Source: Roseiarcus sp963836695
GTDB taxonomy: Bacteria > Pseudomonadota > Alphaproteobacteria > Rhizobiales > Beijerinckiaceae
Direction of reading: 5' to 3'
Length of the DNA: 64,000 nt
Assembly (NCBI GenBank): GCA_963836695.1
Contig: CAWIKX010000015.1
Location: 1 to 64,000 of the forward strand
This document shows, piece after piece, positions 35,106 to 43,355 of this stretch; position 1 is the stretch's first letter; every line of letters begins with the position of its first letter. The notes under the pieces are model-generated. The model did no database searches. It saw nothing but the letters and a program-made list of their open reading frames with translations, and had not been told where the DNA came from. A program made the translations under genes and the position numbers.

Positions 35106-35968
35106 CAGCGTTGACCCTGAAAGATTTTCTCGATCCCCATGATGCGGGTGAAGCCGGCGAAGATGAGGAGCACCACCGCCAGAAGCACCACCGCCATGGC
35201 GGCTGCCTGGGGCCAGTCGAGGATGGTCACCTGATTGGCGATCAGGATCGAGATCATCAAATCGCTTGGGCCGCCGACCAAAGCGGGGGTGATGTAGAAG
35301 CCGATCGCCAGCGTGAAGACCAGGATGCAGCCGGCCGAAATGCCGGGCAGGGATAGCGGCAGCAGAACCTGCCGGAAGACGGCGAGAGGCCGGGCGCCGA
35401 GACCTTCGGCGGCGCGAATGAGCCGCCAGTCCAGGCTCTTCAATGTCGAATAGATCGGCAGCACCATGAAGGGCAGGAGGACGTGGACCATCGCCACGCA
35501 AACCGCAAACCGGGTATTCAGGAGCTGTATCGGCCGGTCGATGAGCCCGGTGGCGATCAGGAAATCATTGATGATCCCGCGCCTGCCGAGCAGCACCATC
35601 CAGGCATAGGTCCTGACCAGGATGCTGGTCCAGAACGGAATGAGGACGAGGATAATCAAGAGGTTCGCGGTCGATTGCTTGCAGCGGGCCAGGAACAGCG
35701 CGACCGGATAGGCGAGCACGAGACAGGCGATGGTGACGATCAGGCTGATCGTTCCAGTGATCTGCATAACGCGCCAGAAGACCGGATCCCGCAGGAGCTT
35801 CATGAACACATCGAGCGTCCATCCTTTCTCGTACACGCTGCGCTGCAGCATGAGGAGGACGGGATAGGCGTAGAACACGATGAGATAGAGAACGAGGGGC
35901 GCGGCAAGAAAACCGGCGGGCGGCAGTCTTGCGGCGGAGGCGCCCAGGAAAGTTCTGCGGTTGAGCAT
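35105..35968 (-). CDS. PotB-like ABC transporter permease
   Basis: A 287-residue inner-membrane subunit with six helices (FLAAPLVLYLIVFYAYPVLLML, ITGTISLIVTIACLVLAYPV, LLIILVLIPFWTSILVRTYAW). The cytoplasmic EAA loop is AAEGLGARPLAVFRQVLLPLSLPGISAG. ATG 35968 (MLNRRTFLG) is preferred to an upstream ATG at 36022. It is first of the leftward set and is divergent from the ATPase gene. Confidence 0.9.
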   Translation of the reverse strand: MLNRRTFLGASAARLPPAGFLAAPLVLYLIVFYAYPVLLMLQRSVYEKGWTLDVFMKLLRDPVFWRVMQITGTISLIVTIACLVLAYPVALFLARCKQSTANLLIILVLIPFWTSILVRTYAWMVLLGRRGIINDFLIATGLIDRPIQLLNTRFAVCVAMVHVLLPFMVLPIYSTLKSLDWRLIRAAEGLGARPLAVFRQVLLPLSLPGISAGCILVFTLAIGFYITPALVGGPSDLMISILIANQVTILDWPQAAAMAVVLLAVVLLIFAGFTRIMGIEKIFQGQR

Positions 35969-36143
35969 CGCCCTTGCCACCCGGTCCCGGCATGACGGGA
36001 GCAGCGGAAAGCCTACTGGCAATCAAGCGGTCGCGTCAAAGGGCTTTTGAAGGATCGCCGGCCGGTCACTCGACAATCGGGCCGCAGCCTCATACTCATA
36101 AGTCCAAGGAATTAACTCTAGCCAAAGTCGGTTGGCGTCGCGG

Positions 36144-37268
36144 ATGAAGGCCATGCCTCCTGTCGAGGTTCAGTCCGGATCGTCGCGGCACGCCGGCGCG
36201 CCGGTCACGCTACGCCATATCGTCAAGACCTTCGACCAATATCGCGCGATCGATGATCTGTGTCTCGCCATCGAGCCTGGCGAGTTCATCACCTTTCTCG
36301 GACCCTCCGGCTCCGGCAAGTCCACCACGCTCATGATGATCGCCGGCTTCGAGCAGCCGACATCGGGCGACATCCTGATCGGCGGCTCTGTCGTCACGCA
36401 TACCCCAGCCTATCGGCGCAACATCGGCATGGTGTTCCAGAACTATGCGCTCTTTCCGCATCTGACGGTCGCGGAGAATATCGGCTTCCCACTTAAGCAG
36501 CGCGGCGTGGCCAAGGGGGAAATCCAGGACCATGTCCGGCGCATGCTCGATCTCATCCAGCTTTCCGGCTACGAGGCGCGCTTTCCCCAGCAGCTTTCAG
36601 GCGGCCAGCAGCAGCGTGTCGCGATCGCGCGCGCGATCGTCTTCAACCCGCCAGTCTTGCTGATGGACGAACCCTTGAGCGCGCTCGACAAACAACTGCG
36701 CGAGGATCTGCAATTCGAGATCAAGCGGCTGCACGACCGCTTGGGCATCACCTTCATCTATGTGACGCACGACCAGAGGGAGGCGCTGGTGATGTCCGAC
36801 CGCGTCGCGGTGATGAACGAGGGTAAGATCGCGCAAATCGGTTCGCCCACGGCGCTGTACGACACGCCGGCCAATCGCTTCGTCGCTTCCTTCGTCGGCG
36901 AAGCCAATCTCATCGAGGCGACGATTGTGGGTCATGAGACGGACGGGCTCATCGTTCTCAAGATCGGCGACGTCGAGCTCCGGGCGCCGGCCGAGAGCTT
37001 GGGTGACGGGAACGACTGCCTTTGCATGGTCCGGCCCGAGAAGATCACCGTGGGAGCGTCCCCTTCAGCCGATGGCCGGCCCGTCAACTCGATGAAGGCG
37101 ACGGTGCGGGAAATGGTCTTCATGGGCGAGATGATCCGCTATGTGGTGGAGATTGGCCCGGGCGCGCTCATGACGGCGAAGCAGCAGCACCGCGCCGAAA
37201 CGGCGATCCTGGCTCCTCATGATCTCGCGACCATCGAATGGGCGATCGCCGACACAAGGTTAGTCTAA
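36144..37268 (+). CDS. PotA-like ABC transporter ATP-binding protein
   Basis: A 374-residue spermidine/putrescine-type ATPase. Walker A is GPSGSGKST, the signature is LSGGQQQRVAIARA, Walker B is VLLMDEPLSALD, and the switch histidine is in VTHDQ. The C-terminal TOBE-like domain (CMVRPEKITVG) is present. It is encoded divergently from the two permeases, 175 bases away, and must serve them since no other matching permeases are near. ATG 36144 or ATG 36153 are both possible starts. Confidence 0.92.
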   Translation: MKAMPPVEVQSGSSRHAGAPVTLRHIVKTFDQYRAIDDLCLAIEPGEFITFLGPSGSGKSTTLMMIAGFEQPTSGDILIGGSVVTHTPAYRRNIGMVFQNYALFPHLTVAENIGFPLKQRGVAKGEIQDHVRRMLDLIQLSGYEARFPQQLSGGQQQRVAIARAIVFNPPVLLMDEPLSALDKQLREDLQFEIKRLHDRLGITFIYVTHDQREALVMSDRVAVMNEGKIAQIGSPTALYDTPANRFVASFVGEANLIEATIVGHETDGLIVLKIGDVELRAPAESLGDGNDCLCMVRPEKITVGASPSADGRPVNSMKATVREMVFMGEMIRYVVEIGPGALMTAKQQHRAETAILAPHDLATIEWAIADTRLV

Positions 37269-37285
37269 AGGCCAATCGCCGCGGT

Positions 37286-39052
37286 TCAGCTGTTGTCGCG
37301 ATAGGCCATGAAACAAGAACGGGGCGAAGGCTGCGAGGGCGGGCCCTCGCCCGGTCTTGACGTGGCCGTCGCGGGTGACTTCGAGGTCCTGCGCGAGCCA
37401 GTTCGCGCCGTCGAAGGTGTTGAACCAGATGTCGTCGCTGCCGGAGCCCTTGTAGGCGAGGAAAAGCTTGCCGTTGTAGACGGCGAGCGCCGGGCCGGCG
37501 TCGGTCTTGGAATGTCCGTTCTGGGTGATCTTGAGATCGGTCGCCAGCCAGAAGAGCCGTCAAAGGTGTTGAACCAGAGATCGTCGCTGCCAGCGCCCTT
37601 GTAGACAAGGAACAGCTTGCCGTTGAACACGGCGAGCGCCGGGCCGGCGTCCGTCTTTGTGTGTCCGTTCTGGGTGATCTTCAGATCGTTCGCGAGCCAG
37701 TTCGCGCCGTCAAAGGTGTTGAACCAGAGATCGTTGCTGCCGGCGCCCTTGTAGGCGAGGAAAAGCTTGCCGTTGAACACGGCGAGCGCCGGGCCGGCGT
37801 CCGTCTTTGAATGTCCGTTCTGGGTGATCTTGAGATCGTTCGCGAGCCAGTTCGCGCCGTCAAAGGTGTTGAACCAGAGATCGTTGCTGCCGGAGCCCTT
37901 GTAGGCGAGGAAAAGCTTGCCGTTGAACGCGGCGAGCGCCGGTCGGGCGTCGGTCTTGGAATGCCCGTTCTGGGTGATCTCGACATCGGTCGCCAGCCAC
38001 GAATGGCCGTCGAAGGTGTTGAACCAGAGATCGTCGCTGTCCTTCCCCTTGTAGGCGAGGAAGAGCTTGCTGTTAAAGAAGGCCATGGCCGGCCCCTCAC
38101 TGGTCAGCGAGTGTCCGTTCTGCGAGACGGGAACGTCGGGAATGACCCAATCGGCGCCGTCGAAGGCGGTGAACCAGATCCTCGCCGACGGCCCGGAGAA
38201 CAGGCCGCCGATCCAGTCGCCGATTTCGCTGATCGCCCATCCGATCGCGCCGCCGATGAGCCCGCCGATGATCGAGCCCAACAGCGCGCCGAGGAAGGCT
38301 CCGATCGCGGCGCCGATGGGGCCGCCTAGGATTGCGCCGAGCACAAAGCCGAAATATCCGCCGATGATCCCGCCGATGACGACGCCCGCTCCTGACCCGA
38401 TCGCGCCGCCGAGGTTGCTGAACCCGAAAATCGAGAAGGCGCCGGCGATCAGGGACGCCGGCCAGGTGATGAGAGAGCACCAGGTCCTTCCGACGTCGCT
38501 CCCGGTCTTGACGAGACCGGCGGCCTTGATCGCCCCGGCATAGCTCTGCCCGCCGACAGGGTTGGCGACTGGCCAGGGCGCACGAGTGCAGTTGCAAGGG
38601 GGGACGCCAATTCCGTACACGAAATCGCGGACCTTGCCCTCGGCGCCGCAATTGGCGGAGGGCAGGCCGTTGGCGAAGTCGTAGGCCTCTTTCTCCAGCC
38701 TATTGGAGCAGGTCGACCACCCCCGCGTGCAATTGAGGGTCTGCGACGTATAGTAGGCCGTCCACGAGCCCGGGATGTGGCCGCCGCCCAGCATCCCCTG
38801 GATCTGGATGACGTGCACGAGTTCGTGCGCGATGTTCAGGAAGGTGTCCTGCCCGCAGGGCTCGTAGTCCTTGATGTACACCCGGATATCGGGCGACGCC
38901 GCGCCCGACGCCATGGTGAATCCGTCAGGCCCCGCAAGGCTGATGACGCTCGGCAAGCCCGAGTAGAATCCGACGCGCGAGAAATCGAGCTCGGGATAGA
39001 GCGCCTTGTAGGCGTCCATCTGGCAGGAGGGTAAACTGACCGCGGTTGGCAT
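37286..39052 (-). CDS. HExxH peptidase-like domain, glycine zipper and six-repeat propeller-like protein
   Basis: A protein of about 588 residues in three parts. Residues 1 to about 135 contain HELVHVIQIQG and a distal LEKEAYDFAN, the zinc-ligand pattern of DUF4157-type peptidase-like domains. Residues about 205-275 form a long glycine zipper (repeated GGxxG/GAxxG: GGIIGGYFGFVLGAILGG, GALLGSIIGGLIGGAIGW). Six 50-residue repeats follow (WFNTFDGANWLANDLKITQ, then NGH.KTDAGPALAVFNGKLFLAYKG), as in bladed lectin-like propellers. GGGAGG precedes ATG 39052. No signal peptide is seen. The stretch from about 37552 to 37312 is out of frame between a -1 and a +1 change. The function is unknown; a secreted or delivered effector is speculation. 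Confidence 0.7.
   Translation of the reverse strand: MPTAVSLPSCQMDAYKALYPELDFSRVGFYSGLPSVISLAGPDGFTMASGAASPDIRVYIKDYEPCGQDTFLNIAHELVHVIQIQGMLGGGHIPGSWTAYYTSQTLNCTRGWSTCSNRLEKEAYDFANGLPSANCGAEGKVRDFVYGIGVPPCNCTRAPWPVANPVGGQSYAGAIKAAGLVKTGSDVGRTWCSLITWPASLIAGAFSIFGFSNLGGAIGSGAGVVIGGIIGGYFGFVLGAILGGPIGAAIGAFLGALLGSIIGGLIGGAIGWAISEIGDWIGGLFSGPSARIWFTAFDGADWVIPDVPVSQNGHSLTSEGPAMAFFNSKLFLAYKGKDSDDLWFNTFDGHSWLATDVEITQNGHSKTDARPALAAFNGKLFLAYKGSGSNDLWFNTFDGANWLANDLKITQNGHSKTDAGPALAVFNGKLFLAYKGAGSNDLWFNTFDGANWLANDLKITQNGHTKTDAGPALAVFNGKLFLVYKGAGSDDLWFNTFDGSSGWRPISRSPRTDIPRPTPARRSPSTTASFSSPTRAPAATTSGSTPSTARTGSRRTSKSPATATSRPGEGPPSQPSPRSCFMAYRDNS
37312..38182 (-). repeat. Six tandem ~150-bp coding repeats
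   Basis: Near-identical 150-bp units encode the 50-residue repeats of the peptidase-like protein. Units 3 and 4 are almost identical at DNA level, implying recent duplication or gene conversion. This region is prone to copy-number change and misassembly. Confidence 0.85.
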
Positions 39053-39149
39053 CGGCGCCTCCCATAGTGGTGATTACCGTGCTTGGAGGCCACGCTTAAC
39101 AGTCCGGCGCCCAACCCCAATAAAACTGCTCGAAGCACGCCGGTCTTAC

Positions 39150-39165
39150 AGTGACGGCTGTCACA
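39150..39165. promoter_or_regulatory. CRP/FNR-like palindrome upstream of the peptidase-like gene
   Basis: AGTGACGGCTGTCACA matches the CRP pattern TGTGA-N6-TCACA at 9 of 10 defined bases, about 100 bases upstream of the ATG at 39052. A CRP/FNR-family regulator site is a reasonable guess. Nothing else was found in the 273-base gap. Confidence 0.4.
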
Positions 39166-39325
39166 GTTCGGTTGAATGACTTCAGGCGGGTTCCACGTCT
39201 AACTGCGGACATCCTTGCGGGTAGCGGCGACTCTAAGCAGCGCCCACAAAAGTTGCGCGGAAGCGCAGTCAAGCGGTTGAACTCGTGCGTGCGCGTAACT
39301 TGCGCGCGCACCCGAAGCGCCTGGT

Positions 39326-40759
39326 CTATCGCCGGGGAAAGGCGGAGCCCGCAACCTCGTCAGCGTTTCGCCCCGCCCAGTCCAGTTGGCGGATTTTCGA
39401 CAAGCCACGCGCTTGAGCCTCCTCCAGCGCGGCGCTCGCAGCCTCATAGTCGATGGTCAGCACCTTCTGGTCGCGGACGACCTGCACGCCGTCGACAAAG
39501 ACATGTTTCACCGCCCGGTCGGACGCCGAATAGACAAGCGATCGAAGCGGATCGTGACAGGGCCTCATCGCGGGATGGGCGCAGTCCGCGATCACGACGT
39601 CGGCTCTGCAGCCAACCGCCAGACGCCCGATATCGTCACGCCCGAGCGCACGCGCGCCGCCGATGGTCGCTGCGTTGAACACCTCCGTCACGCTGACGCT
39701 GCGGGGACTCTCTGAAACGATGCGCCCGATGTAGGAAGCGAGCCGCATTTCATCGAGCATGTTGTGAGGATAGACGTCCGTGCCGATGCCCATATTGACG
39801 CCGCGCCGCACGTAACGGCCGAAGTCCCGCAACGCGATGCCGCGCCGCGCGAATACGGTCGGGCAATGCGCGACCGTCGAACCGCTCCTCGCCAGCGCTC
39901 CAAGATCATCTGTCTCGGGCCAGTGCGCCCAGGGGTGATGATCGAGAAAGATGCCGTGACCGATGATCGTGCGCGGCGAGAGGACGCCAAGCGAGTCGAG
40001 CCACTCGATCGGCGTCTTGCCGTGCCGACGGATGATTTCGTGGAACTCCGCCAACGATTGAGCGGCATGGGTCTGATAGGGGAGGCCACGCCGGGTCGCT
40101 TCGCTGAAGGCGTCGCGAAGGAGGCCCTCGGTGCAGGTGTCGACCTGTGCAGGGCAGATCATGCCCGTGAGGCGGCCACCGGGATACGCTTCCGCTTTGT
40201 CGATCTCGCGCAGCGCCGCCTCGAAAGCTTGATAGCCGCGTTTTTCGTCGAGATCGTATTCCACGACGTAGCCGTTGCGAGTGAACCAGCGGCCCGACCG
40301 GAACATTGGCGCGACGCTGACACGCAGTCCGGAGCCCGCGAGAATATCGAGCCAGCCGTCTGTCGGGAGCGAGAGGTCGCAGAGGGTCGTGACGCCGGAA
40401 AGCAGGACTTCGGATAGCGCGACGCCATACGAGGCCTTCACGCCCTCCTCGTCCGGATTCAGGATGGGAAGATACTCGTAGAGTGAGGTGTTATAGAGTT
40501 TGAGGCTTCCGACCTCATCCCACATGCCCTTGTTCATCGGCTCGCTGAACGGATGCGAGTGAATATCGATCAGGCCGGGCATCACGAGCCAGTTCGCGCC
40601 GTCCATGACGTGATCGCTTTCGCCTTGATAATTCTGGCCGATGAAGACGATCCGATCCTTCGCCATCACGAGATCGACGCCGGATCGGTAGACATGCGAC
40701 TTAGCCTCGCCGTCCCACACGACAGCGAAGCGACAGTTTCTGATCAGCGTTGTCGTCAC
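39326..40759 (-). CDS. Amidohydrolase-family metal-dependent deaminase/hydrolase (ATZ/TRZ-like)
   Basis: A 477-residue enzyme of the amidohydrolase superfamily, cytosine/guanine deaminase and chlorohydrolase branch. Metal and catalytic residues are visible in GLIDIHSHPF (HxH), PYQTHAAQS (His), TIIGHGIFLDHH (His) and GIGTDVYPHN (Asp). The C-terminal strand returns to the small beta domain (CRADVVIAD, VKHVFVDGVQVV). The substrate cannot be told; purine, pyrimidine or triazine-like rings are typical. It lies 63 bases downstream of an MBL-fold gene on the same strand. Confidence 0.85.
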   Translation of the reverse strand: MTTTLIRNCRFAVVWDGEAKSHVYRSGVDLVMAKDRIVFIGQNYQGESDHVMDGANWLVMPGLIDIHSHPFSEPMNKGMWDEVGSLKLYNTSLYEYLPILNPDEEGVKASYGVALSEVLLSGVTTLCDLSLPTDGWLDILAGSGLRVSVAPMFRSGRWFTRNGYVVEYDLDEKRGYQAFEAALREIDKAEAYPGGRLTGMICPAQVDTCTEGLLRDAFSEATRRGLPYQTHAAQSLAEFHEIIRRHGKTPIEWLDSLGVLSPRTIIGHGIFLDHHPWAHWPETDDLGALARSGSTVAHCPTVFARRGIALRDFGRYVRRGVNMGIGTDVYPHNMLDEMRLASYIGRIVSESPRSVSVTEVFNAATIGGARALGRDDIGRLAVGCRADVVIADCAHPAMRPCHDPLRSLVYSASDRAVKHVFVDGVQVVRDQKVLTIDYEAASAALEEAQARGLSKIRQLDWAGRNADEVAGSAFPRR

Positions 40760-40822
40760 TCGTTGTTCCTCGTTGGCCCGCTGGCCGTGTCGAGCGCGAA
40801 ACCTGGCGGAGTTGTCAGGGGC

Positions 40823-41626
40823 TCAAGGCCGCGAAGCGAGATACCGATCCACGGCGTCAAGCATTTGACCTCGAGTCATCGTCGCGTTGTGACCGCCGAA
40901 AACCCGTGTGACCGGGAGCTCCGCAATGCGCTTCATCGTAGCCCGATAGACCTCCACGTCCGAACCCGGGAGGTTGTCGACGATGACGCCGTCGTAGATG
41001 GCGTCGCCCGATAAGAGCGAGCCGCTCGAACGCTCCAAGAGCGCGATGCTTCCCGGCGAGTGTCCCGGCAAATGCAGGACTTCGAACTCGCGGTCGCCGG
41101 TTTCGATGATGGCGCCTTCCGACACGAGCCGTGTCGGCTTCACCGGCGCCCGCCGGTACGTCTCGAGGTGGTACTCGGCGAAGGGAACCGCCTCGATCAT
41201 GAACTCAGAAGGTCCCATTCCGGAGCTGGCGATGGCCTCCGCGCTGCGTTTCGAAAAGCGAAGGCCTTGCTGGCCGGGCTGCGCGAGCGCGTCGGCCTCG
41301 ACTGGATGCACGAGGATCTCGCAATCTGCGAACTCAGGATGGGAGCCGACATAATCGACATGCACGTGCGTCGTGAACAAGAGTCTCGGCCGGGAGGACA
41401 GGCGGTCGAGGGCCGACCGCAGCGCCGCGATCCCCATCCCACTGTCGACCAAAATATCGCGCTCCCGGCCCAGGATCAGAAAACAGTTCGCTCGAACCCA
41501 TTTGTGGCAGCGTCGCTCGGTGATCCGGAAAAGGTCAGGCGAGAGTTGCGTCACCTCAAACCAGGGGTCCTGTACCGGCAGGTTCGCGCTCGCGGACCCG
41601 TCTGCCTCTCCGGGGCTTTTGGTCAT
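40823..41626 (-). CDS. Metallo-beta-lactamase-fold hydrolase with altered metal motif
   Basis: A 267-residue MBL-fold protein. The core reads ILVDSGMG, TTHVHVDYVGSHPEF, LHLPGHSPGSIALL, LLSGDAIYDG and VFGGHN. The usual HxHxDH motif is HVHVDY, so the second-site histidine is replaced by tyrosine, which may leave one metal site or use the nearby His of GSH. It is upstream of the amidohydrolase and probably cotranscribed. Hydrolysis of a lactone, thioester or cyclic amide would suit such a pair; this is inference. Confidence 0.82.
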   Translation of the reverse strand: MTKSPGEADGSASANLPVQDPWFEVTQLSPDLFRITERRCHKWVRANCFLILGRERDILVDSGMGIAALRSALDRLSSRPRLLFTTHVHVDYVGSHPEFADCEILVHPVEADALAQPGQQGLRFSKRSAEAIASSGMGPSEFMIEAVPFAEYHLETYRRAPVKPTRLVSEGAIIETGDREFEVLHLPGHSPGSIALLERSSGSLLSGDAIYDGVIVDNLPGSDVEVYRATMKRIAELPVTRVFGGHNATMTRGQMLDAVDRYLASRP

Positions 41627-41692
41627 GCTGCTCCTGGCGGTTTGGCGCGCTCAACCGGACGCGGCTCGCGCTATTTTGATAAGGTCGTTTGG

Positions 41693-41776
41693 TGCGGACG
41701 GCGGGGGTCGAACCCGCACAGCCTTGCGGCCGAGGGATTTTAAGTCCCTTGCGTCTACCGGTTTCGCCACGTCCGC
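41693..41776 (-). tRNA. tRNA-Leu (anticodon TAA)
   Basis: The 84-nt cloverleaf on the minus strand has acceptor stem GCGGACG/CGTCCGC, discriminator A, and an encoded CCA at 41690-41692. The anticodon arm is AGGGA-CTTAAAA-TCCCT, giving TAA. A long variable arm (TCGGCCGCAAGGCTG) marks a class II leucine tRNA, and the T arm contains GGTTCGACC. It reads TTA, a rare codon in this high-GC genome. Confidence 0.96.
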
Positions 41777-41819
41777 ACGGTCCGCGCGCTTGTTTCACAA
41801 TTCGCGACGAAAATGAACC

Positions 41820-42323
41820 TCAGCCACCCTTATCGTTCGCGATCGGAGGTTGGAAGGCGAGGCCCATGTCCCACGGAAAATAGATCCACGTGTCCTGAGA
41901 GACCTCGGTGATGAACGTGTCGACCAGAGGCCTCCCTAAGGGTTTGGCGTAGACGGTGGCGAAATGCGCTTTGGGGAGCATGTCGCGAACCAGCTTGGCG
42001 GTGGCGCCGGTGTCGACCAGGTCATCGACAATCAGGATCTTCGCCCCGTCGTTGAGATTGCTGACCTCCGGGGCGATGGTCTTGAGGACCTTGAGGCCCC
42101 CCTGCGTCTTGTAGTCGTGGTAGGAGGCGATGCTCACCGTCTCGATCACCCGGACCTCGAGCTCCCGCGCGACGATCGCCGCCGGGACGAGACCTCCGCG
42201 GGTGATGGCGACGATGGCGTTGAACGGCCCTGACGAGGCGAGCCGCCAGGCTAATGCGCGTGCGTCCCGGTGGAATTGGTCCCATGAAACCGGAAAGGCC
42301 TTGTCGCGGGGGGAGTTCACCAT
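41820..42323 (-). CDS. gpt: Xanthine-guanine phosphoribosyltransferase
   Basis: A 167-residue purine salvage enzyme that converts xanthine/guanine plus PRPP to the nucleotide. The PRPP loop is ILIVDDLVDTGATA, and the early IVAITRGGLVPAAIVARELEV and late WIYFPWDMGLAF segments match Gpt. ATG 42323 follows CAAGGAGCAC. It is a monocistronic leftward gene between tRNA-Leu and the CinA-like gene. Confidence 0.94.
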   Translation of the reverse strand: MVNSPRDKAFPVSWDQFHRDARALAWRLASSGPFNAIVAITRGGLVPAAIVARELEVRVIETVSIASYHDYKTQGGLKVLKTIAPEVSNLNDGAKILIVDDLVDTGATAKLVRDMLPKAHFATVYAKPLGRPLVDTFITEVSQDTWIYFPWDMGLAFQPPIANDKGG

Positions 42324-42422
42324 GTGCTCCTTGGCGGAAGATCGCTTTCCATAGCAAGCGCGACGGCTGTGAGCGAGCAACCAAGCCCTCAATCAACACC
42401 TTTTCCAGCGGGCTGGCCCGTC

Positions 42423-43175
42423 TCAACGCGCGACGACGTCTCCCGACAGCGCGGTGACCATGGCCTCTACGGCGCGCCGGGCCGCGGCGACCGCATCCTC
42501 GTCTTTGCCGCGCACCACGATCTGATTGCTGAAGCGACCCTCCTTAAACGACGGATAGGAGCCGATCGCCACGTTTGGATGGTCCGCGGCGATTGCGCCC
42601 AAAGCCTCGCCATACAGCCCTTCCGGGACACTTCCTGCAGCGATGGTCTCGACCAGCATCACAGATCCGGTCTTCATCGACTTGACGGCGAAATCGAGCA
42701 TCGCCTGCATGACTGCCGGCACTCCGGCAAGCACGAACACGTTGCCAATGCGAAAGCCGGGAGCCCGCGAGATCGGATTCTCGATGAGGTCCGCCCCCTC
42801 GGGAATCCGCGCCATGCGGCGGCGCGCCGGAGTGAGATCGGCCGACGCGTAGCGCTCGAGCATGATCGCGATCACCCGTGGGTCCTCGTCCACCGCCACG
42901 CCAAAGGCGGCCCCGATCGAATCGGCGGTGATGTCGTCGTGGGTCGGCCCGATGCCTCCAGTGGTCACCACATAGTCGTAGCGGGCCCTCAGGGCATTGA
43001 CCGCCGCAACGATTTCGTCCTCGACGTCGGGCACGACCCTCGCCTCCCGGACGTCGACGCCGATCTTCGCCAGATATTCGGCGATATAGCCGAGGTTGCG
43101 GTCCTTCGTACGCCCCGAAAGGATCTCGTCGCCGATCACCAGGACGGCGGCGGTTACATTCGTCGGTTTCATCAT
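42423..43175 (-). CDS. Competence/damage-inducible CinA-like molybdopterin-binding-fold protein
   Basis: A protein of about 250 residues with the MoCF_biosynth fold (AAVLVIGDEILSGRTKDRN; YVVTTGGIGPTHDDITADSI; PISRAPGFRIGNVFVLAGVPAVM). It corresponds to the N-terminal domain of CinA without the C-terminal deamidase domain. Such stand-alone proteins are common in alphaproteobacteria, and some act as FAD/nucleotide pyrophosphatases. GGAGG precedes two adjacent ATGs (43175 and 43172). It is divergent from map. Confidence 0.88.
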   Translation of the reverse strand: MMKPTNVTAAVLVIGDEILSGRTKDRNLGYIAEYLAKIGVDVREARVVPDVEDEIVAAVNALRARYDYVVTTGGIGPTHDDITADSIGAAFGVAVDEDPRVIAIMLERYASADLTPARRRMARIPEGADLIENPISRAPGFRIGNVFVLAGVPAVMQAMLDFAVKSMKTGSVMLVETIAAGSVPEGLYGEALGAIAADHPNVAIGSYPSFKEGRFSNQIVVRGKDEDAVAAARRAVEAMVTALSGDVVAR

Positions 43176-43355
43176 GCCAAGTCGCCTCCGTGGCGCAACA
43201 GCGGCAATCTGCCGCAACCTGACGCGACGCTAGCATGAACGCCAGAAAGTCCGCCAAACCCACAGTCCGTTCGCGATCCCCAATTGGTGACTTGTGTTCG
43301 GCGCGAAGCAGAGCATATGTGTGGGAGTTTCTGTAACCCGGACTAGGGAACGCTG

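Noticed and set aside
37312..38182. Regular 150-bp repeats as a possible CRISPR array or satellite
   Set aside because: The units are far longer than CRISPR repeats, have no spacers, and stay in one coding frame as a 50-residue protein repeat.
37286..39052. Treating the peptidase-propeller protein as a known toxin system
   Set aside because: No immunity gene, secretion marker or toxin domain is adjacent; only the domain layout is supported.
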